From assembly GCF_001280085.1 (NCBI RefSeq), contig NZ_LGED01000136.1:1-64000 (forward strand): a stretch of DNA of 64,000 nt, written 5' to 3'. Source of the stretch: Saccharothrix sp. NRRL B-16348 (GTDB taxonomy: Bacteria; Actinomycetota; Actinomycetes; Mycobacteriales; Pseudonocardiaceae). Shown one piece after another: positions 9,439 through 16,734 of this stretch; the first letter of the stretch is position 1; every line of letters begins with the position of its first letter. Both the position numbers and the translations under genes were made by a program. The notes below the pieces were generated by a model, which worked only from the letters and a program-made list of their open reading frames with translations, ran no database searches and was not told the DNA's origin.

Positions 9439-9747
9439 GTGGCCGAGCAGTGGCGTGGGGTCGTGGCGCTGGCCGTGGCCGCGGACAGCCCGCTGGGCCG
9501 AGCCACCGATGCCGTCGATGTCGCCACCGCACACCTGCCACCGCCTAATGCGCACACGCAGTGCACGGTCTGCCGAGACGCATCGTGGCCGTGCGGCCCG
9601 TTCGACACGGCGGCCCGTGGACTCGCGGCACTCGGCATCCCCGTCGGTTACCTCGTGCCGCTGGACCTGCACCCCGTCCTCTGGCCGCCCGCCGCGGCGA
9701 CCGCCGACCAGCCGACCCTGGACCTGCCGGGAGCCCCCGATGGATGA
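9439..9747 (+). CDS. Small Cys-motif protein (CxxC..WPCGPFD), unknown
   Basis: A 102-residue protein from GTG 9439, eight bases after the previous stop, so probably coupled to it. Its central motif is CTVCRDASWPCGPFDTAARG, a CxxC followed by WPC that could hold a metal ion. No catalytic family was recognised. It overlaps the next gene by 8 bases. A broken second copy of this gene lies at 10212-10280, so the pair of genes has been duplicated. Confidence 0.55.
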   Translation: MAEQWRGVVALAVAADSPLGRATDAVDVATAHLPPPNAHTQCTVCRDASWPCGPFDTAARGLAALGIPVGYLVPLDLHPVLWPPAAATADQPTLDLPGAPDG

Positions 9748-10198
9748 AGTACCGGCCGCCAGTCCGCACAGCGGCGCCACCGCCTATCCGGACTACCTCG
9801 AACGCACAGTCGTGCTCGGCGACGACGCCACCCAGGCGTCGCTCCTGAACGGCGAGCTGCCGAAGTTGGTGGCGACCGTACGCGACGTGATGAAGCAGCA
9901 CCGGCCCGACTCACAGGACCACTGCCCCTGCCGTCCCCGATGGCGACGCGGTCGCACCCCGAACTGCCGGGTCCGGGCCACCGCCCACCGGCACCTGATC
10001 GCCGACGAGCCCGCCCCGCCCCCGACCAGCGCGGCTCGACACGCCACCCGCCGACCACGCCACGTGCACTCCGTCGGCGGGCTGCCAGAGGTGGAACGCC
10101 CGCAGCGTTCCCCACCTTCCGACGGCGCTGCCGCCTCCGCAAGATCGCCGCTTGATCGCCGGTCGACGACCTCGTCCAGCCGCCCCACACACGGTTGA
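9740..10198 (+). CDS. Small basic Cys-containing protein, copy 1 of duplicated gene
   Basis: Read from ATG 9740, overlapping the previous gene by 8 bases; 152 residues. It starts MDEVPAASPH and has a conserved box CPCRPRWRRGRTPNCRVRAT followed by AHRHLIADEPAPPPTSAARH, after which it becomes low-complexity. The same start and box occur in the gene at 10328-10837, and the DNA for the box is nearly identical in both. The box resembles a small zinc-binding motif. No function is known. Confidence 0.5.
   Translation: MDEVPAASPHSGATAYPDYLERTVVLGDDATQASLLNGELPKLVATVRDVMKQHRPDSQDHCPCRPRWRRGRTPNCRVRATAHRHLIADEPAPPPTSAARHATRRPRHVHSVGGLPEVERPQRSPPSDGAAASARSPLDRRSTTSSSRPTHG
9931..10049 (+). repeat. 119-bp near-identical direct repeat, copy 1
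   Basis: Bases 9931-10049 match 10525-10643 with about three mismatches, a spacing of 594 bases. The repeat covers the Cys-Arg box and the HRHLIADEP segment of the two paralogous genes. The near identity, compared with the divergent flanks, suggests recent duplication or gene conversion. Confidence 0.85.
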
Positions 10199-10211
10199 CT
10201 GACGACTGCTC

Positions 10212-10280
10212 GCCCACGCCACGGCCCACCTGCCACCGCCCGGCTACCAGTCCCGGTGCACGGTGTGCCGGGTCGGACCT
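10212..10280 (+). pseudogene. Truncated second copy of the CxxC gene at 9439
   Basis: The frame AHATAHLPPPGYQSRCTVC matches the segment ATAHLPPPNAHTQCTVC of the gene at 9439-9747, directly upstream of the second MDEV gene. It has no start codon and diverges after the CxxC. It is what remains of the first gene of the duplicated unit. Confidence 0.6.
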
Positions 10281-10327
10281 TCCCCCTGTTCCCGACTCGC
10301 ACACCGCCGATTCGTCTGGAGCCGCAG

Positions 10328-10837
10328 ATGGACGAGGTTCTGTCCGCTAGCCCGCACGACGCGCTCATCGAGCGCATGGACTACTACGACCGTCTGGCAG
10401 CCGAAGGCGACGACGACGACGCCAGGACAATGCTGCTGGACAGCGAGCTCCACCGGCTCACCGCCGCCCTTCGTGATCTGCTCGGTCAACACCGGCCCGA
10501 CCACAGCGGCCGGTGTCCCCAATGCCGTCCCCGGTGGCGACGCGGTCGCACCCCGAGCTGCCTGGTCCGGGCCACCGCCCACCGGCACCTGATCGCCGAC
10601 GAGCCCGCCCCGCCCCCGACCAGCGCGGCTCGACACGCCACCCCGCCGGCCGCACCGCGGACACGCCGGCGGCTGCTCGAGGTGGGGAACGCCGCACCGT
10701 TCCCCACCTCCCGGACCACAACGCACGCCGGTTTGGGAAGACGCGAGCAGCGACCAGGTTCGCGACAAGACGGTTACGGACAGCACCACCGCACAATTGC
10801 GGACAGTGATCATGACGATACGGTACGCATGCGGTGA
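10328..10837 (+). CDS. Small basic Cys-containing protein, copy 2
   Basis: Start ATG 10328 (MDEVLSASPH); 169 residues. It has an acidic helical N-terminus, then CPQCRPRWRRGRTPSCLVRA with one more Cys in the first pair than copy 1, then a low-complexity basic tail of unclear reality. DNA identity with copy 1 is highest over 10525-10643. It ends 55 bases before the lanthipeptide methyltransferase start and could lie in the same transcript. Function is unknown. Confidence 0.5.
   Translation: MDEVLSASPHDALIERMDYYDRLAAEGDDDDARTMLLDSELHRLTAALRDLLGQHRPDHSGRCPQCRPRWRRGRTPSCLVRATAHRHLIADEPAPPPTSAARHATPPAAPRTRRRLLEVGNAAPFPTSRTTTHAGLGRREQRPGSRQDGYGQHHRTIADSDHDDTVRMR
10525..10643 (+). repeat. 119-bp near-identical direct repeat, copy 2
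   Basis: Partner of 9931-10049. See that entry for extent and mismatches. Confidence 0.85.
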
Positions 10838-10892
10838 CTGGTTGTGTGTCACTTGCAAAATGACCATGAAGTACGACCACTAAGGACATTTC

Positions 10893-12161
10893 GTGACTGG
10901 AACGACGCCGGGCGGCGAGCGGGCTACCCTGCTGCGCAACCAGACTGTCGATGCGCTCAAGGAGGCGGGAACGGTCGTCTCTGCCCGCGTCGAGGCCGTG
11001 ATGCGGGCAGTTCCCCGCGAGGCCTTCGCCCCGGAGGCCGATCTCGATGCGGTCTACGAGCCGTGGAACGGGCTTGTGACGAAGAGGGACGAGGACGGGC
11101 GGCCGTTGAGTTCGCTGTCCGCGCCGGATGCGCAGGCGCACATGCTGGAGCAGGCCCGGATCGAGCCGGGGATGAACGTGCTGGAGATCGGCTCGGGCGG
11201 GATGAACGCCGCCTATCTCTCCGAGATGGTCGGGCCGACCGGCCGGGTGACGACCGTCGACATCGACGAATTTGTGACCGACCGGACCTCCCGGTTCCTC
11301 GATGAGGCCGGGTACTCGCGGGTCAACGTGGTGTTGGCCGACGCCGAGCATGGCGTTCCGGAGCACGCGCCCTATGACCGGATCCTGGTCACGGTCGGGT
11401 CGTGGGACGTGCCGCCGGCCTGGATCGATCAACTCGTGGACGGCGGCCTGCTGGTGGTTCCGCTGAAGGTCATGGGGCTGATGCGCACCGTGGCATTGGT
11501 GCGCGAGAGGGGTCGGCTGGTCAGCGAGTCGGCCCGGCAGTTCGGGTTCGTGCCGATGCAGGGTGCCGGCGCCCACGACAGCACCGAGCTGGTGCTGCGC
11601 GGTGCCGCGGTCAGGCTGGTCTTCGACGAGCAGCCCCCGGTCGACCCGTCGCGGCTGGACGGCGTGCTGGAGTACGAGCCGCTGGTGGTGGACAGCGGCG
11701 CCGGGCTTCGCGTGGGCGAGCTGTGGGCGACCATGCAGATGTGGCTGGCCACCACGGTCCCCGGGTTCTGCCGCATCATGGTCGATCAGGCGGCGAACGA
11801 GGCGTCGCCCCGGCCGCTGGGCGGTATCCACACCGGGATGGCGGCCATCGACGGCGCCAACCTGGCGTACGTGGCCTCCCGCCGGCTCGGCGGCAACGAC
11901 CTCGCGCTCGAGGTCCACACCTACGGCCCGTCCCCCGCCGCCCTTGCCGAGGTCGTCGCCGAACAGCTCCGGATCTGGGACCGCGATCACCGCGGCGGCC
12001 CGGGGCCGCAGTACCTCATCTACCCGACGGCAACCCCAGGCGAGCAGCTGCCTGAGGCGGACTTCGTCGTCGGCAAGCGCCACAGCCGGGTCCTGATCTC
12101 CTGGCCACGGCCCGCGAACACCGTCGGCCGAGACGTCCTGCACCACCCCAACCACCAGTAG
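10893..12161 (+). CDS. FxLD-system methyltransferase (PIMT-like) of lanthipeptide operon
   Basis: Starts at GTG 10893 behind AAGGA (10882-10886); 422 residues. The N-terminal half is a protein-isoaspartate-type methyltransferase fold: AVPREAFAPEA, the SAM-binding box VLEIGSGGMNAAYLSEM, then VTTVDIDEFV. The C-terminal half is the extension found in 'methyltransferase, FxLD system' proteins. Related enzymes in other class I lanthipeptide clusters methylate an Asp in the core peptide, which then forms aspartimide or isoaspartate. The adjacent precursor has Asp46-Asp47 available, but the site is inference. It is the first gene of an operon with only 10 bases before the precursor gene. Confidence 0.88.
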   Translation: MTGTTPGGERATLLRNQTVDALKEAGTVVSARVEAVMRAVPREAFAPEADLDAVYEPWNGLVTKRDEDGRPLSSLSAPDAQAHMLEQARIEPGMNVLEIGSGGMNAAYLSEMVGPTGRVTTVDIDEFVTDRTSRFLDEAGYSRVNVVLADAEHGVPEHAPYDRILVTVGSWDVPPAWIDQLVDGGLLVVPLKVMGLMRTVALVRERGRLVSESARQFGFVPMQGAGAHDSTELVLRGAAVRLVFDEQPPVDPSRLDGVLEYEPLVVDSGAGLRVGELWATMQMWLATTVPGFCRIMVDQAANEASPRPLGGIHTGMAAIDGANLAYVASRRLGGNDLALEVHTYGPSPAALAEVVAEQLRIWDRDHRGGPGPQYLIYPTATPGEQLPEADFVVGKRHSRVLISWPRPANTVGRDVLHHPNHQ

Positions 12162-12171
12162 AGGAAGAACC

Positions 12172-12378
12172 GTGACCGTAGTAGCGATCGAGCCGTCCGG
12201 CGGTGCGACAGCGCTGCTGGAGGCGTCCGTCGAGGACGAGTTCGAGCTGGACATCCGCGCAGTGCTCTCGCACCAGGCGGTGCCGCACAGCAGCAACTGT
12301 CCTACCGACGACGGGTGCGGCAACAGCTGCGCCAACGGCGCGAGCGCGTGTATCTCGCACAACAACAACCAGTTCTGA
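12172..12378 (+). CDS. FxLD-family lanthipeptide precursor peptide
   Basis: A 68-residue peptide from GTG 12172, preceded by GGAAGAA. The leader contains the family signature FELD at residues 24-27, followed by IRAV. The C-terminal core is rich in Cys, Ser, Gly and Asn: Cys43, 49, 53 and 60 and Ser/Thr at 40, 41, 45, 52, 58 and 62. The stretch CPTDDGCGNSC is typical of FxLD precursors. Dehydration by the LanB and cyclisation by the LanC downstream would give up to four lanthionine or methyllanthionine rings. The exact cleavage site is not visible, and no dedicated protease or exporter is encoded in the operon. Confidence 0.93.
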   Translation: MTVVAIEPSGGATALLEASVEDEFELDIRAVLSHQAVPHSSNCPTDDGCGNSCANGASACISHNNNQF

Positions 12379-12457
12379 TCAGCACCCCTCCCGGCCGTCG
12401 GCGGACTCCTCCGGCGGCCGGGAGGAGTTCGGTCGACATCGGATCGAGGGGACGATC

Positions 12458-15400
12458 GTGGGGTTGGCAGCAGGGTGGCAGTGGGGCGGCGTAGGACTGC
12501 TGCGGGTCAGCACCGACCCCGGCGGCCTGGACCTGCCGGATGAACTCGACCTTTCCGACGCGTCGTCGTCGGTGGCGTGGATGGCGCGGGTGTGGGACCG
12601 CGACGACATCCGTGCCGCGCTCTCTGCGGTCAGCCCGGCACTGTGCCGCCGGATCGATGCCATCGTCGCCGACCCCTGCCGCGACGCCTCCCAGGTCTGT
12701 CGCGCCGCCACCGCGCTGGCGGCCTACTTGCTGCGCTGGCAGCGGCGCCCGACGCCACTGGGGCCGCTCGCCGGTATCGGGCCGGTGAGGATCGGCGGCC
12801 AGGCCAAGGTTCGGACCGGGACCGGGCACCGCCTGTCGGTCCGGGTGGACGGCGGCTGGCTCGCCGACGTGACGGCGAGGCTGCACCGGTGCCGGGATCT
12901 GCTGGAGCGGCTGCCGGTGGTCGCGAACAACGCGATCTGCGTGCGGGGCGGACGACTGGTCGCGCCCGGCCTGCCGCCGGATGACTCCCCGAGCGCCGAA
13001 GCGCTCACGGAGGTCTCGGTGCGCGCCACGCGTCCCGCAGTCACGGCGCTGGAGGCCGCCTCTACGCCGATCACCTTCGACAACCTGCGCCGGCAGCTGG
13101 CGGACAGGTTCCCGACGGCCACCTCCGCACAGATCGGCACCATCCTGTACGGCCTGGTCGACCAGCAGTTTCTGATCACCGGGCTGCGCATACCGATGAC
13201 GGAACCCGACGCGCTTGGCGCGGTGTGCGACGTGCTTCGCGCTGCCGACGCCGACGACATCCCGGAGATCGCGGAGCTGGTCGCCGGGCTGTACGGGATC
13301 CACGACACACTGACCGGCGGCGTGTTCGCTGCCGTGCCGCCGGGGGTGGCCGACCGGATGACGGCGATCACCCCGGCGGAGCGCACGCCGCTGCTGGTCG
13401 ACACGATCGCCGACTGCGAGGCAGTACTGCCCGAGGCGGTGGCGCGCGAGGCCCGTGACGCGGTGGCTGTGCTGTACCGACTCTCGCCCCACCTGGGCGG
13501 GTATCCGCCCTGGAGGGAATACCAGACCGCGTTTCGAGCCAGGTACGGCACCGGCGCACTGGTCCCGGTCCTGGACTTGGTCGCAGACAGTGGGCTGGGG
13601 CTGCCTGCCGGCTACATCGGCTCCGGACGCGAACGCGGAACCCGGCAGATGTCCGAGCGCGATGACAAGCTGCTGGCCCTGGTCCAGCAGGCGACCATGA
13701 CCGGCGGCGAGATCGTCCTCACCGCCGACCTCGTCGAACACCTGGCCAGCGCGCCCCTCGACCCGCAGCGGTTGCCGGCGCGCACAGAAGTCGCCTTCAC
13801 CATCCGCGCCGGCTGTCCGGAGGACATGTCCGCCGGGAGGTTCGTGCTGGAGTTGACCGGCACCCCGCGTCCGGCCGGCAGCATGGCCGGAAGGACTGCC
13901 CACCTCCTTCCCGACACCGATCTCGCCGAGATCCGCCGCACCTTCGAGGGCACCGGGCCGGACACCGTCACGGCGCAACTGTCCTTCGCCCCGCGTTGGC
14001 GGCGCAGTGAGAACGTCGCCCGCACGGGCATGCTCGCCCCGGTCGTGATCCCGATCGCCGAGCACCGCGCACCCGGTCCGGGCGTGATCGACCTGGCCGA
14101 TCTCGCGGTGACCGCCGACGGTCCGGACCTTCACCTGATCCAGATCTCCACCGGCAATCGGGTCATCCCGTACGTCGCGAGCGCGCTGGAGGCCGCCAAC
14201 CACACCGCGCCGCTGGCCCGGTTCCTGTCCGAAGTCGCCACCGCGTGCTTTCCGACCTACGGCACCTTCGCGTTCGGCCCGGCCGGCGCGCTGCCCTTCC
14301 TGCCGCGCGTCCGCTACCGGCGCACCATCCTGTCGCCGGCCCGCTGGCAGATCAGAGCCGATCAGTTACCCGCCCGTGGTGCCGGCGCGGAACTGTGGGA
14401 CGCCGAGCTGTCCGGCTGGCTGGCGCGCTGGCGGGTCCCAGACCACGTCGCCATGGTCGACCACGACCGCGTTCAGCCGATCGACCTGCGGCACCGTGCG
14501 CACAGGATGCTGTTGCGCGCACGTCTGGAGCGCGGCGGCCGCGTGGAGCTGCGCGAGTGCGCCGCCCCGGACGAGCTGGCCTGGATCGGCCGCGCGCACG
14601 AGGTGCTACTGATCCTGTCCCGCACCCAGGCCCCGACCCAGACGGCGACGCGCATCACAACCCTGCCGCCCGTTGTGGGTGCCGCCGACCTCCATCTCCC
14701 GGCAGCATCACCGATCCTCGGGCTGCGCCTGCACGCCCACCCCGAGCGCTTCGACGAGATCATCATCGACCACCTGCCGGCCCTTCTCGACTCCTTCGGC
14801 CCGAACCCGCCGGCCTGGTGGTTCCACCGCCACCGAGACCTCAGCGACCATCGCGCCGGCCAGCATCTCGCGATCTTCCTGCGCATCGCCGACCCGCAGC
14901 TGTTCTCCGACGCCGCCGAGAACACCGCGGCCTGGGCGCGACGACTGCACCGCGACCACCTGGTCTCCGGACTGTCCATCGCCGACTGGCAGCCGCCGAC
15001 CGGGCGCTACGGCCACGGCGCCGCCCTGGACGCCGCACTGCTCGGCTTCGCCGCCGACTCGGCCGCCGCCGCCGCCCAGATCCGAGCCACCCGAGTCGCC
15101 GGACTGCGCCCCCAAACCATCACCGCAGCCAGCTTCCTCGACCTCACCACGGCCATGGCCGGTGACCCGGCCGGCGGGCGGGCGTGGCTACTGCACGAGA
15201 TCGCCCAGACCAGCGGCCATCTCAACCCCGAACTGCGCGACCAGACCATCGCCCTGGCCGACCGCCTCGGCCCGCTGGCCGACACCCAGGCCGGCCAAGC
15301 CGTAATCCACGCCTGGAGCCTGCGAGCAGAAGCGATGGCCGGCTATGCCACAGCGCTGTCCGAGCAACGAGACCCGATCAGCGTGCTCGGGCCGCTGCTG

Positions 15401-15514
15401 CACCTACACCACCTGCGCGCCATCGGCGCCTACCCCGACTCCGAAGCCATCACCGGCCGCCTGGCCCGAGCTCTCGCCCTGCGCCAGCAAGCCCATCGCG
15501 GAGCGTCCCGATGA
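12458..15514 (+). CDS. Lantibiotic dehydratase, LanB (class I), full length
   Basis: The start is taken as GTG 12458 behind GAGGGG (12446-12451); the frame is open further upstream but that part overlaps the precursor gene in another frame. It is 1018 residues, normal for a full-length LanB. It has an N-terminal glutamyl-tRNA-dependent dehydratase region (CRAATALAAYLLRWQRRPTP, a typical LanB box) and a C-terminal elimination (SpaB_C) domain from about residue 750 (LGLRLHAHPERFDEIIIDHL, WWFHRHRD). It uses glutamyl-tRNA to dehydrate Ser/Thr of the core peptide. It overlaps the LanC start by 4 bases. Confidence 0.92.
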   Translation: MGLAAGWQWGGVGLLRVSTDPGGLDLPDELDLSDASSSVAWMARVWDRDDIRAALSAVSPALCRRIDAIVADPCRDASQVCRAATALAAYLLRWQRRPTPLGPLAGIGPVRIGGQAKVRTGTGHRLSVRVDGGWLADVTARLHRCRDLLERLPVVANNAICVRGGRLVAPGLPPDDSPSAEALTEVSVRATRPAVTALEAASTPITFDNLRRQLADRFPTATSAQIGTILYGLVDQQFLITGLRIPMTEPDALGAVCDVLRAADADDIPEIAELVAGLYGIHDTLTGGVFAAVPPGVADRMTAITPAERTPLLVDTIADCEAVLPEAVAREARDAVAVLYRLSPHLGGYPPWREYQTAFRARYGTGALVPVLDLVADSGLGLPAGYIGSGRERGTRQMSERDDKLLALVQQATMTGGEIVLTADLVEHLASAPLDPQRLPARTEVAFTIRAGCPEDMSAGRFVLELTGTPRPAGSMAGRTAHLLPDTDLAEIRRTFEGTGPDTVTAQLSFAPRWRRSENVARTGMLAPVVIPIAEHRAPGPGVIDLADLAVTADGPDLHLIQISTGNRVIPYVASALEAANHTAPLARFLSEVATACFPTYGTFAFGPAGALPFLPRVRYRRTILSPARWQIRADQLPARGAGAELWDAELSGWLARWRVPDHVAMVDHDRVQPIDLRHRAHRMLLRARLERGGRVELRECAAPDELAWIGRAHEVLLILSRTQAPTQTATRITTLPPVVGAADLHLPAASPILGLRLHAHPERFDEIIIDHLPALLDSFGPNPPAWWFHRHRDLSDHRAGQHLAIFLRIADPQLFSDAAENTAAWARRLHRDHLVSGLSIADWQPPTGRYGHGAALDAALLGFAADSAAAAAQIRATRVAGLRPQTITAASFLDLTTAMAGDPAGGRAWLLHEIAQTSGHLNPELRDQTIALADRLGPLADTQAGQAVIHAWSLRAEAMAGYATALSEQRDPISVLGPLLHLHHLRAIGAYPDSEAITGRLARALALRQQAHRGASR

Positions 15515-16734
15515 CCATGAGCACCGACCTCGCCGCCGCCGCCGAACACCACGCCCAGCTCCTGCACACCCCGCCGCCGAGAACACCGGGACAGGACTGG
15601 GCCGCACAGAACCTCGCCACCGGCAGCGCCGGAATCGCCCTGGCCCACATCGAACGAGCCAGGTCAGGACTCGACAACTGGCGAACCGCACACACCCACA
15701 TCCGCGACGCCGCCGACACGCACCTGAGCGACCACGACTCCGCCGCCCTGTTCCTCGGCGCACCGGCCCTGGTGTTCGTCCTGGACGCCGCCGCCGGCAC
15801 CAGCGACCGCTACCGCACCGGCCTGGCCGACCTCGACGCCCCCATCGCCAGGCTCGCCCACCGCCGCACCCGCACCGCCCTGGCCCGCATCGACACCGCG
15901 CGACCGGCCACCTTCGCCGAATACGACATCTTCTCCGGCCTGTCCGGACTCGGCGCGCTGCTCCTGCGACGTGATCCCGGTGGCAGCGCCCTGGAACAGA
16001 TCCTGCACTACCTGGTCGCGCTCACCCGGCCGCTGACCGTCGGCGACGAGGTCCTTCCCGGCTGGTGGGTAGGCCACGACCCGCACCGCAAAACACCGCC
16101 GGGACACCGCGGCCACGCCAACCTCGGCGCATCACACGGCATCGCCGGTCCGCTGGCGCTGCTCGCCCAAGCCGCTCGTCGTGGCATCACCGTCGACGGA
16201 CAGCACCAGGCGATCACCGACATCAGCCGCTGGCTGGACCACTGGCAGCGCCTTGATGGTGACGCGCCTTGGTGGCCCGAACACGTCGACATCACAGAAC
16301 TGCGAACCGGGCGCACCCAGCAGACCGGGCCAACCCGGCCCAGCTGGTGCTACGGCACCCCCGGCATCGCCCGCGCCGGACAACTGGCCGCCATTGCCCT
16401 CGGCGACAACGCGCTCCAAGACCGCTACGAGCGCGCGTTGCTGGCGTGCCTCAGCGACGACACCCAGCTCGCGCGGCTCACCGACGCCGGGCTCTGCCAC
16501 GGCGTCGCGGGCACCTTCCAAACCCTCTGGCGCGCCGCCGCCGACGCCGCCACCCCCGCCCTGAGCGAGCAGGTGCCGCGCCTGGCCGACGCGCTGCTCG
16601 CCGCATCCGCACGACCGAACGAACACGGGCCCGGCCTGCTCAACGGGACCGCCGGAATCGCCCTGGCGCTGCACACCGCCGCCACCGACACCGCTCCGAC
16701 CTCCGGATGGGACGCATGCCTGCTGATCGACTGA
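15511..16734 (+). CDS. Lanthionine synthetase C-like cyclase, LanC
   Basis: ATG 15511 overlaps the LanB stop (ATGA), showing coupled translation. The protein has 407 residues, the usual LanC length. Zinc ligands are all present: Cys280 in SWCYGTPG and Cys329-His330 in LCHGVAG. Other family marks are NLGASHGIAGPLALL and the C-terminal GLLNGTAGIALALH. It catalyses addition of Cys thiols to dehydroamino acids to form the thioether rings of the FxLD peptide. The last residues overlap the start of the next gene. Confidence 0.92.
   Translation: MTMSTDLAAAAEHHAQLLHTPPPRTPGQDWAAQNLATGSAGIALAHIERARSGLDNWRTAHTHIRDAADTHLSDHDSAALFLGAPALVFVLDAAAGTSDRYRTGLADLDAPIARLAHRRTRTALARIDTARPATFAEYDIFSGLSGLGALLLRRDPGGSALEQILHYLVALTRPLTVGDEVLPGWWVGHDPHRKTPPGHRGHANLGASHGIAGPLALLAQAARRGITVDGQHQAITDISRWLDHWQRLDGDAPWWPEHVDITELRTGRTQQTGPTRPSWCYGTPGIARAGQLAAIALGDNALQDRYERALLACLSDDTQLARLTDAGLCHGVAGTFQTLWRAAADAATPALSEQVPRLADALLAASARPNEHGPGLLNGTAGIALALHTAATDTAPTSGWDACLLID

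Noticed and set aside
10860..10883. Seven-codon mini-ORF before the methyltransferase gene
   Set aside because: It has no ribosome binding site and overlaps the methyltransferase's own site; too short to support.
12302..14203. 633-codon minus-strand frame opposite LanB
   Set aside because: Gly/Arg/Val-rich shadow of the dehydratase gene, with no motif and no ribosome binding site.
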